Of a DNA stretch of 64,000 nt, positions 25,250 through 32,922 are shown piece by piece. The DNA comes from Bacteroidota bacterium. Lineage in GTDB: Bacteria > Bacteroidota > Bacteroidia > Sphingobacteriales > Sphingobacteriaceae. The position numbers were made by a program, and so were the translations under genes. Numbering within the stretch: position 1 is the first letter of the stretch; the number at the start of each line of letters is the position of its first letter. The notes under the pieces are model-generated. The model was given only the letters and a program-made list of their open reading frames with translations. It was not told the DNA's origin and made no database searches. The stretch is from assembly GCA_023450085.1 (NCBI GenBank), contig JAEXHI010000037.1, positions 62,001 through 126,000 on the forward strand. The letters run 5' to 3'.

Positions 25250-25789
25250 TTACAGATTAAAAAAGTCACGTAATTGGGTAATTGCAGCGTGTACATGGTT
25301 GTAAACAGTACGATGTTTAAGGTTCAGCATTTGGGCGATGGTTTCGTAATCCAGTCCGTCGAAAAACTTTAGCTTAATCACTTCTCTTTGGGTAGGGGTA
25401 AGCTGATCAATGCCCATCCTTAGTTTGTACTGACTGGCAGCGTCTTGTTGCGCAGTAATTAGTAAGTCCTCGTAGGAAAATTCCTTTAAACCTTCTATTT
25501 CTGGAAAATCATCCATACTTCCCGTGAGGGTATCCTGTTTAAGCTGTTTGAGCAGTTTGTTCCGTAAACAGGTTTTGAGATAGGCAGGTACATGATTTAC
25601 GGTTTGTAGTAAATTTCTTCTTTCCCACAATTCGCAAAAGAGCTCATGAATGCTGTCTTTGGTTTTTTCTTTGTCTGCAATTAATTTAAAGCCATAGACA
25701 TACAACTGCTGATAGCAGGATTGATACAAGGTCTTCATAGCCAAGGTATCACCGAGTCGAATTTTATCCCAAAGGTCGGTGTACATCAT
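25250..25789 (-). CDS. FecI-type ECF sigma factor
   Basis: A 179-residue sigma-70 family protein with region 2 (about 10-75, YQQLYVYGFKLIADKEKTKDSIHELFCELWERR) and region 4 (about 115-170, LTPTQREVIKLKFFDGLDYETIAQMLN). No other sigma-70 regions are present, which makes it an ECF factor. I chose the first of two adjacent ATGs (25789); a GTG at 25798 is possible but lies further out. It is the first gene of the operon and divergent from the small exported proteins at 25961. Known biology: the FecR partner keeps it inactive until the STN receptor signals. Confidence 0.93.
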   Translation of the reverse strand: MMYTDLWDKIRLGDTLAMKTLYQSCYQQLYVYGFKLIADKEKTKDSIHELFCELWERRNLLQTVNHVPAYLKTCLRNKLLKQLKQDTLTGSMDDFPEIEGLKEFSYEDLLITAQQDAASQYKLRMGIDQLTPTQREVIKLKFFDGLDYETIAQMLNLKHRTVYNHVHAAITQLRDFFNL

Positions 25790-25926
25790 TGTGGGCACAA
25801 ATATAGGATATTCTTTTTTTGTTTAGAATTATTCTAAATAATTTACAGAAAAAGGATTGTCGTTGTAAAAATAACGAGAGGTTACAACTTTTGGCAAAAG
25901 TAAGCTGTTGTTTTACAGATAAATGA

Positions 25927-25956
25927 TTTGAGCTTGGCTGTTATCCTTTATATTTG
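25927..25956 (+). promoter_or_regulatory. Bacteroidota-type promoter with almost no leader
   Basis: TTTG at 25927-25930, 18 bases, then TATATTTG at 25949-25956, an exact -7 match. The ATG of the next gene is at 25961, so the transcript would start at or next to the start codon. Either it is leaderless or translation starts at the paired internal ATGs at 25988/25991. Confidence 0.6.
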
Positions 25957-25960
25957 CGAC

Positions 25961-26275
25961 ATGAAAAAACAAAAACTTAGAAGCGTTATGATGCTTTGCC
26001 TGCTTTTTTTGCTGGGCATGGTATATAGTGCGCATGTTTTTGTAATGGATAACAAGGTAGCTGTGCAAACAGAAATGACTGATACCAATGATGACAACAC
26101 GGAAAGTGGAGAGGAAAATGTAAAAGAAACGTCCCATCATCTTTTCCTGCTGGAAAAAATGCGCTATCATTTAAAGCCAGTCACCTCAATTGTGGTAAAA
26201 TTGAATGTTCATATTGAGACTGCGCTTCCAGAAGCTTACCTTCAGTTAACCACGCCTCCGCCCGATTTTGCTTAA
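25961..26275 (+). CDS. Small exported or membrane-anchored protein, unknown
   Basis: A 104-residue protein with a basic N terminus and a hydrophobic segment (MMLCLLFLLGMVYSAHVFV), followed by an acidic linker (TDTNDDNTESGEENVKE), then a His-containing stretch and a proline-rich end (TTPPPDF). I chose the ATG at 25961; a TTG-led extension to 25928 is not supported because a good promoter lies inside it. Similar short proteins with a PPP tail occur near metal-transport genes in this phylum, but no metal-binding motif is clear here. It is divergent from the FecI-type sigma gene with 171 bases between, so shared regulation is possible. Confidence 0.6.
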   Translation: MKKQKLRSVMMLCLLFLLGMVYSAHVFVMDNKVAVQTEMTDTNDDNTESGEENVKETSHHLFLLEKMRYHLKPVTSIVVKLNVHIETALPEAYLQLTTPPPDFA

Positions 26276-26394
26276 TACCATCGCGAAAAAAATCAAACCA
26301 ATACCAATTTTCTTATAGATATAAATGTACAAACGATGAAACCATTGTGAGTTGCTAGTCAATCACGATCGCTTCATCATCATCCACAATTAAA

Positions 26395-26811
26395 ATGAAA
26401 AAATCACTTTTATTAGGTGCTTTGGCCATAGTTGGTCTTGCCCTTAACACAAATGCGCAAACAGTTAAACAAACTGAAATTACTTCGATAAACAATTCAT
26501 TAAATACCGTTTTAAAGCTTACACCGATTAATTTTAGCTATGATAAAGATTGGGCTAGTAAACTAAAATTAAGCACACAAAAACAAAGCGGATTTGCAGT
26601 AGAAGAAGTGGCTAAAGTAGCTCCAGAGTTAGTGGTTAATCAACAAAAAACATACACCGCTGGAAAAAATAGTACTAAAACAGCCACTGTTCCAGTAGTA
26701 GATTACGAAACGCTTATTCCACTTTTGGTGGGTAGCATTAAAGAACAACAGTTGCAGATAGAAGCCCTGAAAAAGGAAATCAGTCAATTGAGAAATGCAA
26801 AATCAAAATAA
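26395..26811 (+). CDS. Exported protein with C-terminal coiled coil
   Basis: A 138-residue protein with a cleavable signal peptide ending in NTNAQ, a polar Asn/Thr/Lys-rich middle and a C-terminal coiled coil (LLVGSIKEQQLQIEALKKEI, about 111-130). The coiled-coil end resembles the trimerising stalk end of Bacteroidota tail-fibre or S74-type proteins, but no such domain is present. It lies 119 bases after the small exported protein, and a strong terminator follows the stop codon. Function unknown. Confidence 0.7.
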   Translation: MKKSLLLGALAIVGLALNTNAQTVKQTEITSINNSLNTVLKLTPINFSYDKDWASKLKLSTQKQSGFAVEEVAKVAPELVVNQQKTYTAGKNSTKTATVPVVDYETLIPLLVGSIKEQQLQIEALKKEISQLRNAKSK

Positions 26812-26818
26812 TTACCAA

Positions 26819-26842
26819 CCCCGATTTTAATCGGGGTTTTTT
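26819..26842 (+). terminator. Intrinsic terminator
   Basis: CCCCGATT and AATCGGGG form a perfect eight-base stem around a two-base centre, followed by six T. It begins seven bases after the coiled-coil gene's stop codon. Confidence 0.93.
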
Positions 26843-26881
26843 ATGTTTATGGTAATTGTTTTTAATTAGTCTAAATAAATA

Positions 26882-26889
26882 TATATTTG
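26882..26889 (+). promoter_or_regulatory. Bacteroidota -7 box for the second TonB receptor
   Basis: TATATTTG is an exact match to TAnnTTTG, 50 bases before the start codon of the receptor gene. TTG at 26856-26858 is the best candidate for the upstream box, at 23 bases, which is slightly long. Confidence 0.5.
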
Positions 26890-26939
26890 CCGAGTAAAAT
26901 ATCTTTTTATAGGATAGTAGATTTTTAACGGTAGATATA

Positions 26940-29387
26940 ATGAAGATGCATAGGAATTTAGACGGAATCAAATTTTTTAGAATAGCTATAAGTGTCACAC
27001 TTTCCATATTTTTTTGTTCTGTAGTGACAAAAGCCCAAAGTACTGGGCATATCTCTGGCCAAGTGAAAACGGCCAATAATCAGCCTGTAGAATATGCTTC
27101 AGTGGCTTTAAAACATACTGACGAGAAAATTTATAAGGGCGTACTTACCGATTCACTTGGACGTTTCTCTTTTGCTAAAGTGCCTCATGGGAAATATAAA
27201 ATTGTAATTTCTAGTATGGGACACCAAAACCATATAATTCCCAATTTCGAACTCGATGCGGCCAATGCTCAAATTACTTTTGCTAATATCCAATTAAAAG
27301 ATGATGCGCAACAGTTAAGTGCGGTAGTGGTGAGCGGACAGAAAAAGGTGATTGAACAAAGCCTAGATAAGATGACCTTGAATGTCGAGAATAGCATCTT
27401 GGCAGAAGGGAATACTGCTTTAGAGTTGTTGGAGCGTGCTCCAGGAGTGAAAATTGATAGCGATGGTAAAATATCGCTTAAAGGCAGAACCGGAGTAAAC
27501 GTAATGATGAATGGTAAAATGACTTACCTAAGTGCTACAGAGTTGGCTACCTTGTTAAAAGCCACTAATTCTTCTTCTATTTCTAAAATAGAAATCATGA
27601 ACAATCCCTCATCTAAATATGATGCTGCGGGTAATGCAGGCATTATCAATATTGTGATGAAGAAAAGCTTAGCCGGTGGTTTAAATGGATCCGTAAACTT
27701 TAATGGCGGCGCTGGTCGTAATGCCAGATATGGCAGTGGTTTCAACCTTAATTATCGCACTTCAAAAATCAATCTCTACGGAAATTATAATTACGCTTAT
27801 CGTGGTGAAACCGAATATTTGGACTTTATCAGGCGTTTTTCGGATGTCCAACCTAGCTTATCAAGAACTTCAACCCAACGTACAGAAACCAACGAACCTT
27901 TGAACACGCATAACTTCCGAGCTGGCATTGATTATGAGATTGATAGTAATAACACCATTGGTTTATTGGTAAATGGTAACCTAGGTAAATACATTCACGA
28001 TAGCCAAACCAGTAATTTGATGCGAAATCAGCAAGGAGCTTTATTGAGCGACATGCTCACCAAAAACTATGATAGGCAAAGCTGGCAGAGTCTCACTTAT
28101 AACCTCAATTATCAACATCGCTTTGCGAAAAAAGGAAGGGAGCTTTCGGCTGATTTAGATTTTGCACCGAACCGTTTTAGTTCAAACTTAAATTTAGATA
28201 CCTATACGAAACCCAATAGTACTTTACCTGACGGAGATATGGCCAGAAGGATTGGAACCGTACCAGCCAAAACAGATGTTTATGTAGCCAAGGCAGATTA
28301 TACGGATGTAATTAATGATGCGATTAAATGGGAGGCAGGAGCTAAAAGTTCTTTTATTCAGGCGGATAATAACTTGGTATATCATCAGTTTTTAAATGGA
28401 AATTGGGAGTACGATGCGACCTCGAGCAATCATTTTAAATACAAGGAGCAAATTCACGCTGGTTATTTGAACGTGATGGCTAGTTTGGGTAAAACCTCTT
28501 TACAAGCTGGACTTCGCGGCGAGTATACCAATACCAAAGGCAATCAAATTACGACCAAACAGGTATTCACTAGAGATTATTTTCAATTGTTTCCTAGTGT
28601 AGCGTTGGGACAGGAGTTAAATGCGAATAACCAACTACAGCTTTCTTACAGTCGCAGGATTGAAAGACCAAATTATGGTGCATTAAATCCATTCCGAATG
28701 TTTAGAGATCCGTCTTTGTATTACGAAGGAAACCCGTATTTAAAACCAGAATTGACGCAAAATGTGGTGTTAGGTCATGTATATAAAAATAAATTTACCA
28801 CCTCTATAAATTATAGCCGTACCACGGATGTGATTACTTGGGTAACAGGGCAGAACGATGTAACTAATACGACCTTCGAACAACCCAAAAATCTTCCAAG
28901 ATTGATCAATTATGGTGTTAGTTTCACTGCACAAATAGACTATTTCAAATGGTGGTCGGGAACCAGTTTTGCCAATGTATTTCGCAACGAATACGATTTA
29001 GAAGATGGAAAGAATAAGCAGACAAGCTTTAGTGCAAATACTCAAAACTCCTTTAAGATTGTGAAGGGTTTTGGGGCAGAGCTGAATGGTTTCTATAACT
29101 CCAAATCCGTTTACGGGATCATTACTGAACGGTCTTATTGGGCAATTTCAGCTGCTTTCCAAAAAAGTGTGTTGAATGATAAGGGAAGTATTAAGTTGGC
29201 TATCAATGATATTTTTCAGACCAATAATTTCCAAAACGATACCCGTTACCAGAATATCAATATGTATAGTAGGATATGGATTGATAGCCGAAGAGCCATT
29301 CTTTCATTTACCTACCGATTTGGAAAACAATTTGAAAACCGAGAACGTAAAACAGGAAGTGAAGATATTCAGAATAGGATAAAATAG
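26940..29387 (+). CDS. TonB-dependent receptor-like outer-membrane barrel (OMP_b-brl_3 type)
   Basis: An 815-residue protein with a signal peptide ending near VVTKAQS, a carboxypeptidase-regulatory-like domain (about 35-125), a plug with NPSSKYDAAGNAGIINI (about 220-236), and a barrel ending in FTYRFGKQF plus a charged tail. The plug signature and size match the receptor at 2640-5090, so the two are paralogues. No transporter or enzyme is adjacent; it has its own promoter and is followed by palindromic repeats. Substrate unknown. Confidence 0.9.
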   Translation: MKMHRNLDGIKFFRIAISVTLSIFFCSVVTKAQSTGHISGQVKTANNQPVEYASVALKHTDEKIYKGVLTDSLGRFSFAKVPHGKYKIVISSMGHQNHIIPNFELDAANAQITFANIQLKDDAQQLSAVVVSGQKKVIEQSLDKMTLNVENSILAEGNTALELLERAPGVKIDSDGKISLKGRTGVNVMMNGKMTYLSATELATLLKATNSSSISKIEIMNNPSSKYDAAGNAGIINIVMKKSLAGGLNGSVNFNGGAGRNARYGSGFNLNYRTSKINLYGNYNYAYRGETEYLDFIRRFSDVQPSLSRTSTQRTETNEPLNTHNFRAGIDYEIDSNNTIGLLVNGNLGKYIHDSQTSNLMRNQQGALLSDMLTKNYDRQSWQSLTYNLNYQHRFAKKGRELSADLDFAPNRFSSNLNLDTYTKPNSTLPDGDMARRIGTVPAKTDVYVAKADYTDVINDAIKWEAGAKSSFIQADNNLVYHQFLNGNWEYDATSSNHFKYKEQIHAGYLNVMASLGKTSLQAGLRGEYTNTKGNQITTKQVFTRDYFQLFPSVALGQELNANNQLQLSYSRRIERPNYGALNPFRMFRDPSLYYEGNPYLKPELTQNVVLGHVYKNKFTTSINYSRTTDVITWVTGQNDVTNTTFEQPKNLPRLINYGVSFTAQIDYFKWWSGTSFANVFRNEYDLEDGKNKQTSFSANTQNSFKIVKGFGAELNGFYNSKSVYGIITERSYWAISAAFQKSVLNDKGSIKLAINDIFQTNNFQNDTRYQNINMYSRIWIDSRRAILSFTYRFGKQFENRERKTGSEDIQNRIK

Positions 29388-29400
29388 TTGTAACCTACCC

Positions 29401-29478
29401 CCGTCATTTCGACCTTAGGGAGAAATCTAACGTATAGTTTATAGGGTGCTAGATTTCTCTCTGCGTTCGAAATGACGG
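29401..29478. repeat. CGTCATTTCGA palindromic repeat, copy 1
   Basis: CCGTCATTTCGAC at 29401-29413 and GTTCGAAATGACGG at 29465-29478 are inverted, with AGAAATCTA and TAGATTTCTCT also paired inside. It lies 14 bases after the receptor gene's stop codon and may end its transcript. Confidence 0.85.
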
Positions 29479-29624
29479 TGTGATTTACGTTCCGTCACTT
29501 TGAACTTCTTTCACTGATGATATTAGTACTGACCTCTAACTTTCTTGGGCCTTCGCAATAATTCTCCGTTCAGTCAATATCGGCCTTGGTTAAGCTTGTT
29601 CCGTCAATTCGAATAGCCCGTCGT

Positions 29625-29725
29625 CGTCATTTCGACTGGAGTGCAGTCCCGAACTTTCGGGAGAGAAATCTTTGGATATGCTATAAGAAGAGTTCAAAGA
29701 TTTCTCCGCTACGGTCGAAATGACG
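29625..29725. repeat. CGTCATTTCGA palindromic repeat, copy 2
   Basis: CGTCATTTCGACTGGAG starts the unit and GGTCGAAATGACG ends it; AGAAATCTTTG and CAAAGATTTCT pair inside. Within it, CAGTCCCGAACTTTCGGGAG (29644-29663) forms its own small hairpin. Between the copies (29479-29624) I see only degenerate pieces of the same repeat (GTCACTTTGAA, GTCAATTCGAA). Confidence 0.85.
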
Positions 29726-29742
29726 GTAGGGGGGTATTATTC

Positions 29743-30480
29743 TTACCAACCAAACTCACTTAAAGCCTTTTGGTAATTATCCTTATCAAAACTATAAAGA
29801 ATGGGTGCCTTATGTGCACCGCCTTTTCGTTCTTTATCCAGTCTTTTTAAAATATTGTAACGCATAATTCTGCGGTAAAAGTTGCCTCTATTTAGCTTGT
29901 AGCCTAATATCGCTTCGTATAAATTTTGAAGCTCAGGCATGGTAAATTCCTCTGGAAGCAAATTGTATCCAATTGGCTTATACCTGATCTGTTCCCTTAA
30001 CGTAGCCAAAGCATTTTCAATAATGTTCTTGTGGTCCATTACCATTTCTGGAAGCTCGTCAATGGGCATCCATTTGCAATCTTCTGAAGAAGCATCAACT
30101 ACAGGCGTTACACTTTTATGATCTACCAACGCATAATAACCAATGGTTACAAATCGCTGTTTATGCCATAGATCATCATCGTACTCCTTAAAATATCCTT
30201 CAGAACGGTTAAGGTTTCCAAACACATTAAAAGTATTCAAGAAAATCTTGTCCGCACCACTTCGCTCTTTTAAAATTCTCTTTGCAGCGTCATCAAGAGC
30301 TTCTTCTTTCAATACGTAACCGCCAGGAAGTATCCAGTTGTTGGCATTGTCCTTTAACTTCAGCAAAAGCACGTTCAATCGTTTTTGGTCGAAGCCAAAA
30401 ACCACGCAATCGATCGATAAATGCGGTAATGCTGTTTTCCAATGTCTCTTACTCGACTCAATTACTTCTTTTATCTGCAT
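29743..30480 (-). CDS. Nudix-related transcriptional regulator (NrtR/AraR-like)
   Basis: A 245-residue protein: Nudix fold (about 15-150) followed by a winged-helix domain (about 165-240). The Nudix box at 53-76 keeps the glycines and Glu60 but has Ile69 and Arg73 where the catalytic RExxEE glutamates belong, so hydrolysis is unlikely. That is the known pattern of NrtR-type regulators, where the Nudix domain became a sugar- or nucleotide-sugar sensor (AraR in Bacteroides is an example). It is divergent from a receptor-glycosidase-permease operon, and two palindromes lie between, so it is probably the local sugar regulator. Confidence 0.88.
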   Translation of the reverse strand: MQIKEVIESSKRHWKTALPHLSIDCVVFGFDQKRLNVLLLKLKDNANNWILPGGYVLKEEALDDAAKRILKERSGADKIFLNTFNVFGNLNRSEGYFKEYDDDLWHKQRFVTIGYYALVDHKSVTPVVDASSEDCKWMPIDELPEMVMDHKNIIENALATLREQIRYKPIGYNLLPEEFTMPELQNLYEAILGYKLNRGNFYRRIMRYNILKRLDKERKGGAHKAPILYSFDKDNYQKALSEFGW

Positions 30481-30509
30481 CCTGTCAATGTAATATTTTT
30501 TAGTGATTT

Positions 30510-30528
30510 AAAGCAAATTATTTGCTTT
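30510..30528. promoter_or_regulatory. Candidate operator 1 of the Nudix-type regulator
   Basis: AAAGCAAA, TTA, TTTGCTTT: perfect eight-base arms, 30 bases upstream of the regulator's start codon in the control region shared with the divergent glucoside operon. Binding by the regulator is inferred from position and symmetry. Confidence 0.5.
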
Positions 30529-30548
30529 TCTAAAACAAACCAACTATC

Positions 30549-30569
30549 ATTGCTTCATAATGAAGCAAT
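30549..30569. promoter_or_regulatory. Candidate operator 2 of the Nudix-type regulator
   Basis: ATTGCTTCA, TAA, TGAAGCAAT: perfect nine-base arms around a three-base centre, as in the first palindrome, with 40 bases between the two centres. It could also be a leader hairpin of the receptor operon. Confidence 0.5.
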
Positions 30570-30659
30570 AAGAATTTCAGTCGACTAACCAAATACGCCG
30601 ATTCCCATTCCATTCCTTACTTCATAAATTTTAAGAAAACACCAAATCATTAAATTGTG

Positions 30660-32909
30660 ATGAACACATTAAAGAAAATCCTACTATCGCTGTTAGCGAT
30701 GTACTGTGTGCCCGCATTTGCACAAAACGTTCTCAAGAAAGATTCCATTACTGTAAAGAAAATAGTAGAGAAGAAAGAGGAAGAGAACAGGAATGTGATG
30801 TTAAATGCTGCCAACAATAGTGGGCCTAGGGAAGTAAATGTTGGTTTGCCAAGCAGTGTAGGGGGTACCACCATTCTAGAGAATGACCTGCCTGTAGTTT
30901 ATTATTTTTGGCCAGAGCTGCCTAACAGAACTTGGAGAAGCAGTGTAAGTTTAAGTAAAACGGGACTGCTGGGTTTAAAAGAAACCAGTATCACCACTGC
31001 CGATTTTGGTTTTGCCGTAAATTCTTACACCAAGTTGGGTACGGAGAAAACGGAAATTACAGGAAACCTAGCGGGTAGCCACTTCGGTTGGTTGAAAGGA
31101 GACCTGAATGTTTCTGGTCCACTTTCCAAAGATAAATCATGGAGCTACTCTGCGGGGATTTTCCAAAATTACGATCCACAATCTTTTGATGTTGGCTTTA
31201 CCGACTATTCGGATAAAACGCAAATCTACAGAGCTGGAATTACCAAGAGATTCAAAAATGGTAAAGGTGAAATCAGTATCCTTTACAAGTACGCCAAATC
31301 TTTGGTTTTAACCAACTATGCTGCTTTTAGATACCAAGAAGGAGGAAGTATTAGTGAGTTGGATAATTTTAGAGTAGGTAGAGATTCTTATATCCTTCGT
31401 GAAGGAAAAGTAAGGGTTTTAAATGCGCTAAATGGTGAGTATTACAACCTTGATATGGGCAATGATTTGAATACCAAATCGCACAATATCGATATATTGG
31501 GGAACTATCAATTAGGTAATGACTGGAAGTTTAAATACACTTTGCGTTTCCACAAAAGTTTTAACACTACACAGTTAATTGTACCAACTTCGTCTAAAGT
31601 AGCCTCGGCTACCGATGGTTTTACCTACATGGATGGAACGCCTTATTTGGGTACCGTTCAATCGGTTTTAGCTTTTACTTCGCCAGATACAGAGCTGAAC
31701 AGCTTTCAATCGAGATTTGAAGTGTTGAAAAACAAGAATAATCACAAGTGGAGATTTGGTTTAACGGAAGCTTATTTTGACGAAGGCCAGTTTGCCTTTA
31801 ACCAAACTTTCTACTACCAAGAAGTGGCTGCGCAACCACGACAGTTGACCAACTACAATGCCCTTACTTCATCATTTGCCAAAACAGATCAATATGGTTA
31901 TTACAATTACAACGTAGGTGCCAACTATCACAGCGGGATAGAAAATAAAATTACCGCTTATGCTACCGACGATTGGCAAGTGAACGATAAGTTCAAATTA
32001 AGCTATGGTCTGAACTTCCGTTACCACAAAATGAAAGGAAACTACTCCTTAGATCCTCGTGGTGTAGGCTATACCATTGTAGGGAAAACCTTAACGCCAT
32101 TTGATCATAACTGGTTCCATATTGGAGCTTCTGTAAATGCAGTTTATAACTTGGGTAAAAACTTTGGCGTAATTGCTGATTTGATTTATACCGAGAAGAA
32201 CGGAAACTTGGAGGATTATTCGGCGGCTTATACCCCAAACTTTGCAAAAACAAAAAGTCCTTACGCCAGTGCCGGAGTGTTCTTCAACCATCCTAAAATC
32301 AGTATCGTTTCGGCTTTAACTTATTTGACCAGGAACAACTATCAGACTCGTTTAAACTTGGTTAACCCATCAAATGTTACACAAAACCAATTGACACCAG
32401 TTTTCTACGATATCCAAACCAAAGGATGGACTACGGATATTGTGGCTAAACCAGTAAGAAATTTCAGCTTGCATTACTTGCTGACCATTCAAGATCCAGT
32501 GTACAAAAACTACAACTTTAGTGCGTTTGGAAACAACTATAGCTACAATGGAAAAAGTGTATTGCAAATCTCTAAAGTGTTAATGGAAATTGATCCTAGC
32601 TATACTACTACCAATCAAAAATTTAGAGCTTGGGCTAGCTTACGTTATTTCAGTAAGCAGTATGCCAACTTAACCAATGCCTTGTTCTTTAAAGGATGGT
32701 GGGAAACTTTTGCAGGTGTAAACTATCAGTTCAATAAGTCTGTTGGAGGTGGTTTAACGGTAGTAAATCCTTTGAACCAACGTGGAGCTAAAGGTACTAT
32801 TAACGGTACTGAGTTGGCTACTGATGCAAGTCCTTATTACGGACAATTATTAACCAGTTCATACATCAGACCTTTTACGGTAGAGGCTTCTGTGAATTTC
32901 AAATTTTAA
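30660..32909 (+). CDS. TonB-dependent receptor of the glucoside locus
   Basis: A 749-residue outer-membrane receptor. A signal peptide ends in VPAFAQ; there is no STN or carboxypeptidase-like domain; a plug begins near 40 with NVMLNAANNSGPREVNVGLP; and the C-terminal two thirds are a barrel ending in EASVNFKF. The ATG at 30660 is preferred to the GTG just before it. It is first in a receptor, GH3 and MFS operon with no susD, so it would bring a small glucoside or oligosaccharide across the outer membrane for the downstream enzymes. The specificity is an inference from neighbours. The divergent Nudix-type regulator probably controls it. Confidence 0.88.
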   Translation: MNTLKKILLSLLAMYCVPAFAQNVLKKDSITVKKIVEKKEEENRNVMLNAANNSGPREVNVGLPSSVGGTTILENDLPVVYYFWPELPNRTWRSSVSLSKTGLLGLKETSITTADFGFAVNSYTKLGTEKTEITGNLAGSHFGWLKGDLNVSGPLSKDKSWSYSAGIFQNYDPQSFDVGFTDYSDKTQIYRAGITKRFKNGKGEISILYKYAKSLVLTNYAAFRYQEGGSISELDNFRVGRDSYILREGKVRVLNALNGEYYNLDMGNDLNTKSHNIDILGNYQLGNDWKFKYTLRFHKSFNTTQLIVPTSSKVASATDGFTYMDGTPYLGTVQSVLAFTSPDTELNSFQSRFEVLKNKNNHKWRFGLTEAYFDEGQFAFNQTFYYQEVAAQPRQLTNYNALTSSFAKTDQYGYYNYNVGANYHSGIENKITAYATDDWQVNDKFKLSYGLNFRYHKMKGNYSLDPRGVGYTIVGKTLTPFDHNWFHIGASVNAVYNLGKNFGVIADLIYTEKNGNLEDYSAAYTPNFAKTKSPYASAGVFFNHPKISIVSALTYLTRNNYQTRLNLVNPSNVTQNQLTPVFYDIQTKGWTTDIVAKPVRNFSLHYLLTIQDPVYKNYNFSAFGNNYSYNGKSVLQISKVLMEIDPSYTTTNQKFRAWASLRYFSKQYANLTNALFFKGWWETFAGVNYQFNKSVGGGLTVVNPLNQRGAKGTINGTELATDASPYYGQLLTSSYIRPFTVEASVNFKF

Positions 32910-32922
32910 GTAATAACTTGTT

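Noticed and set aside
26335..26375. Hairpin GATGAA..TTCATC before the coiled-coil gene
   Set aside because: The pairing is interrupted and weak; I could not support a regulatory role.
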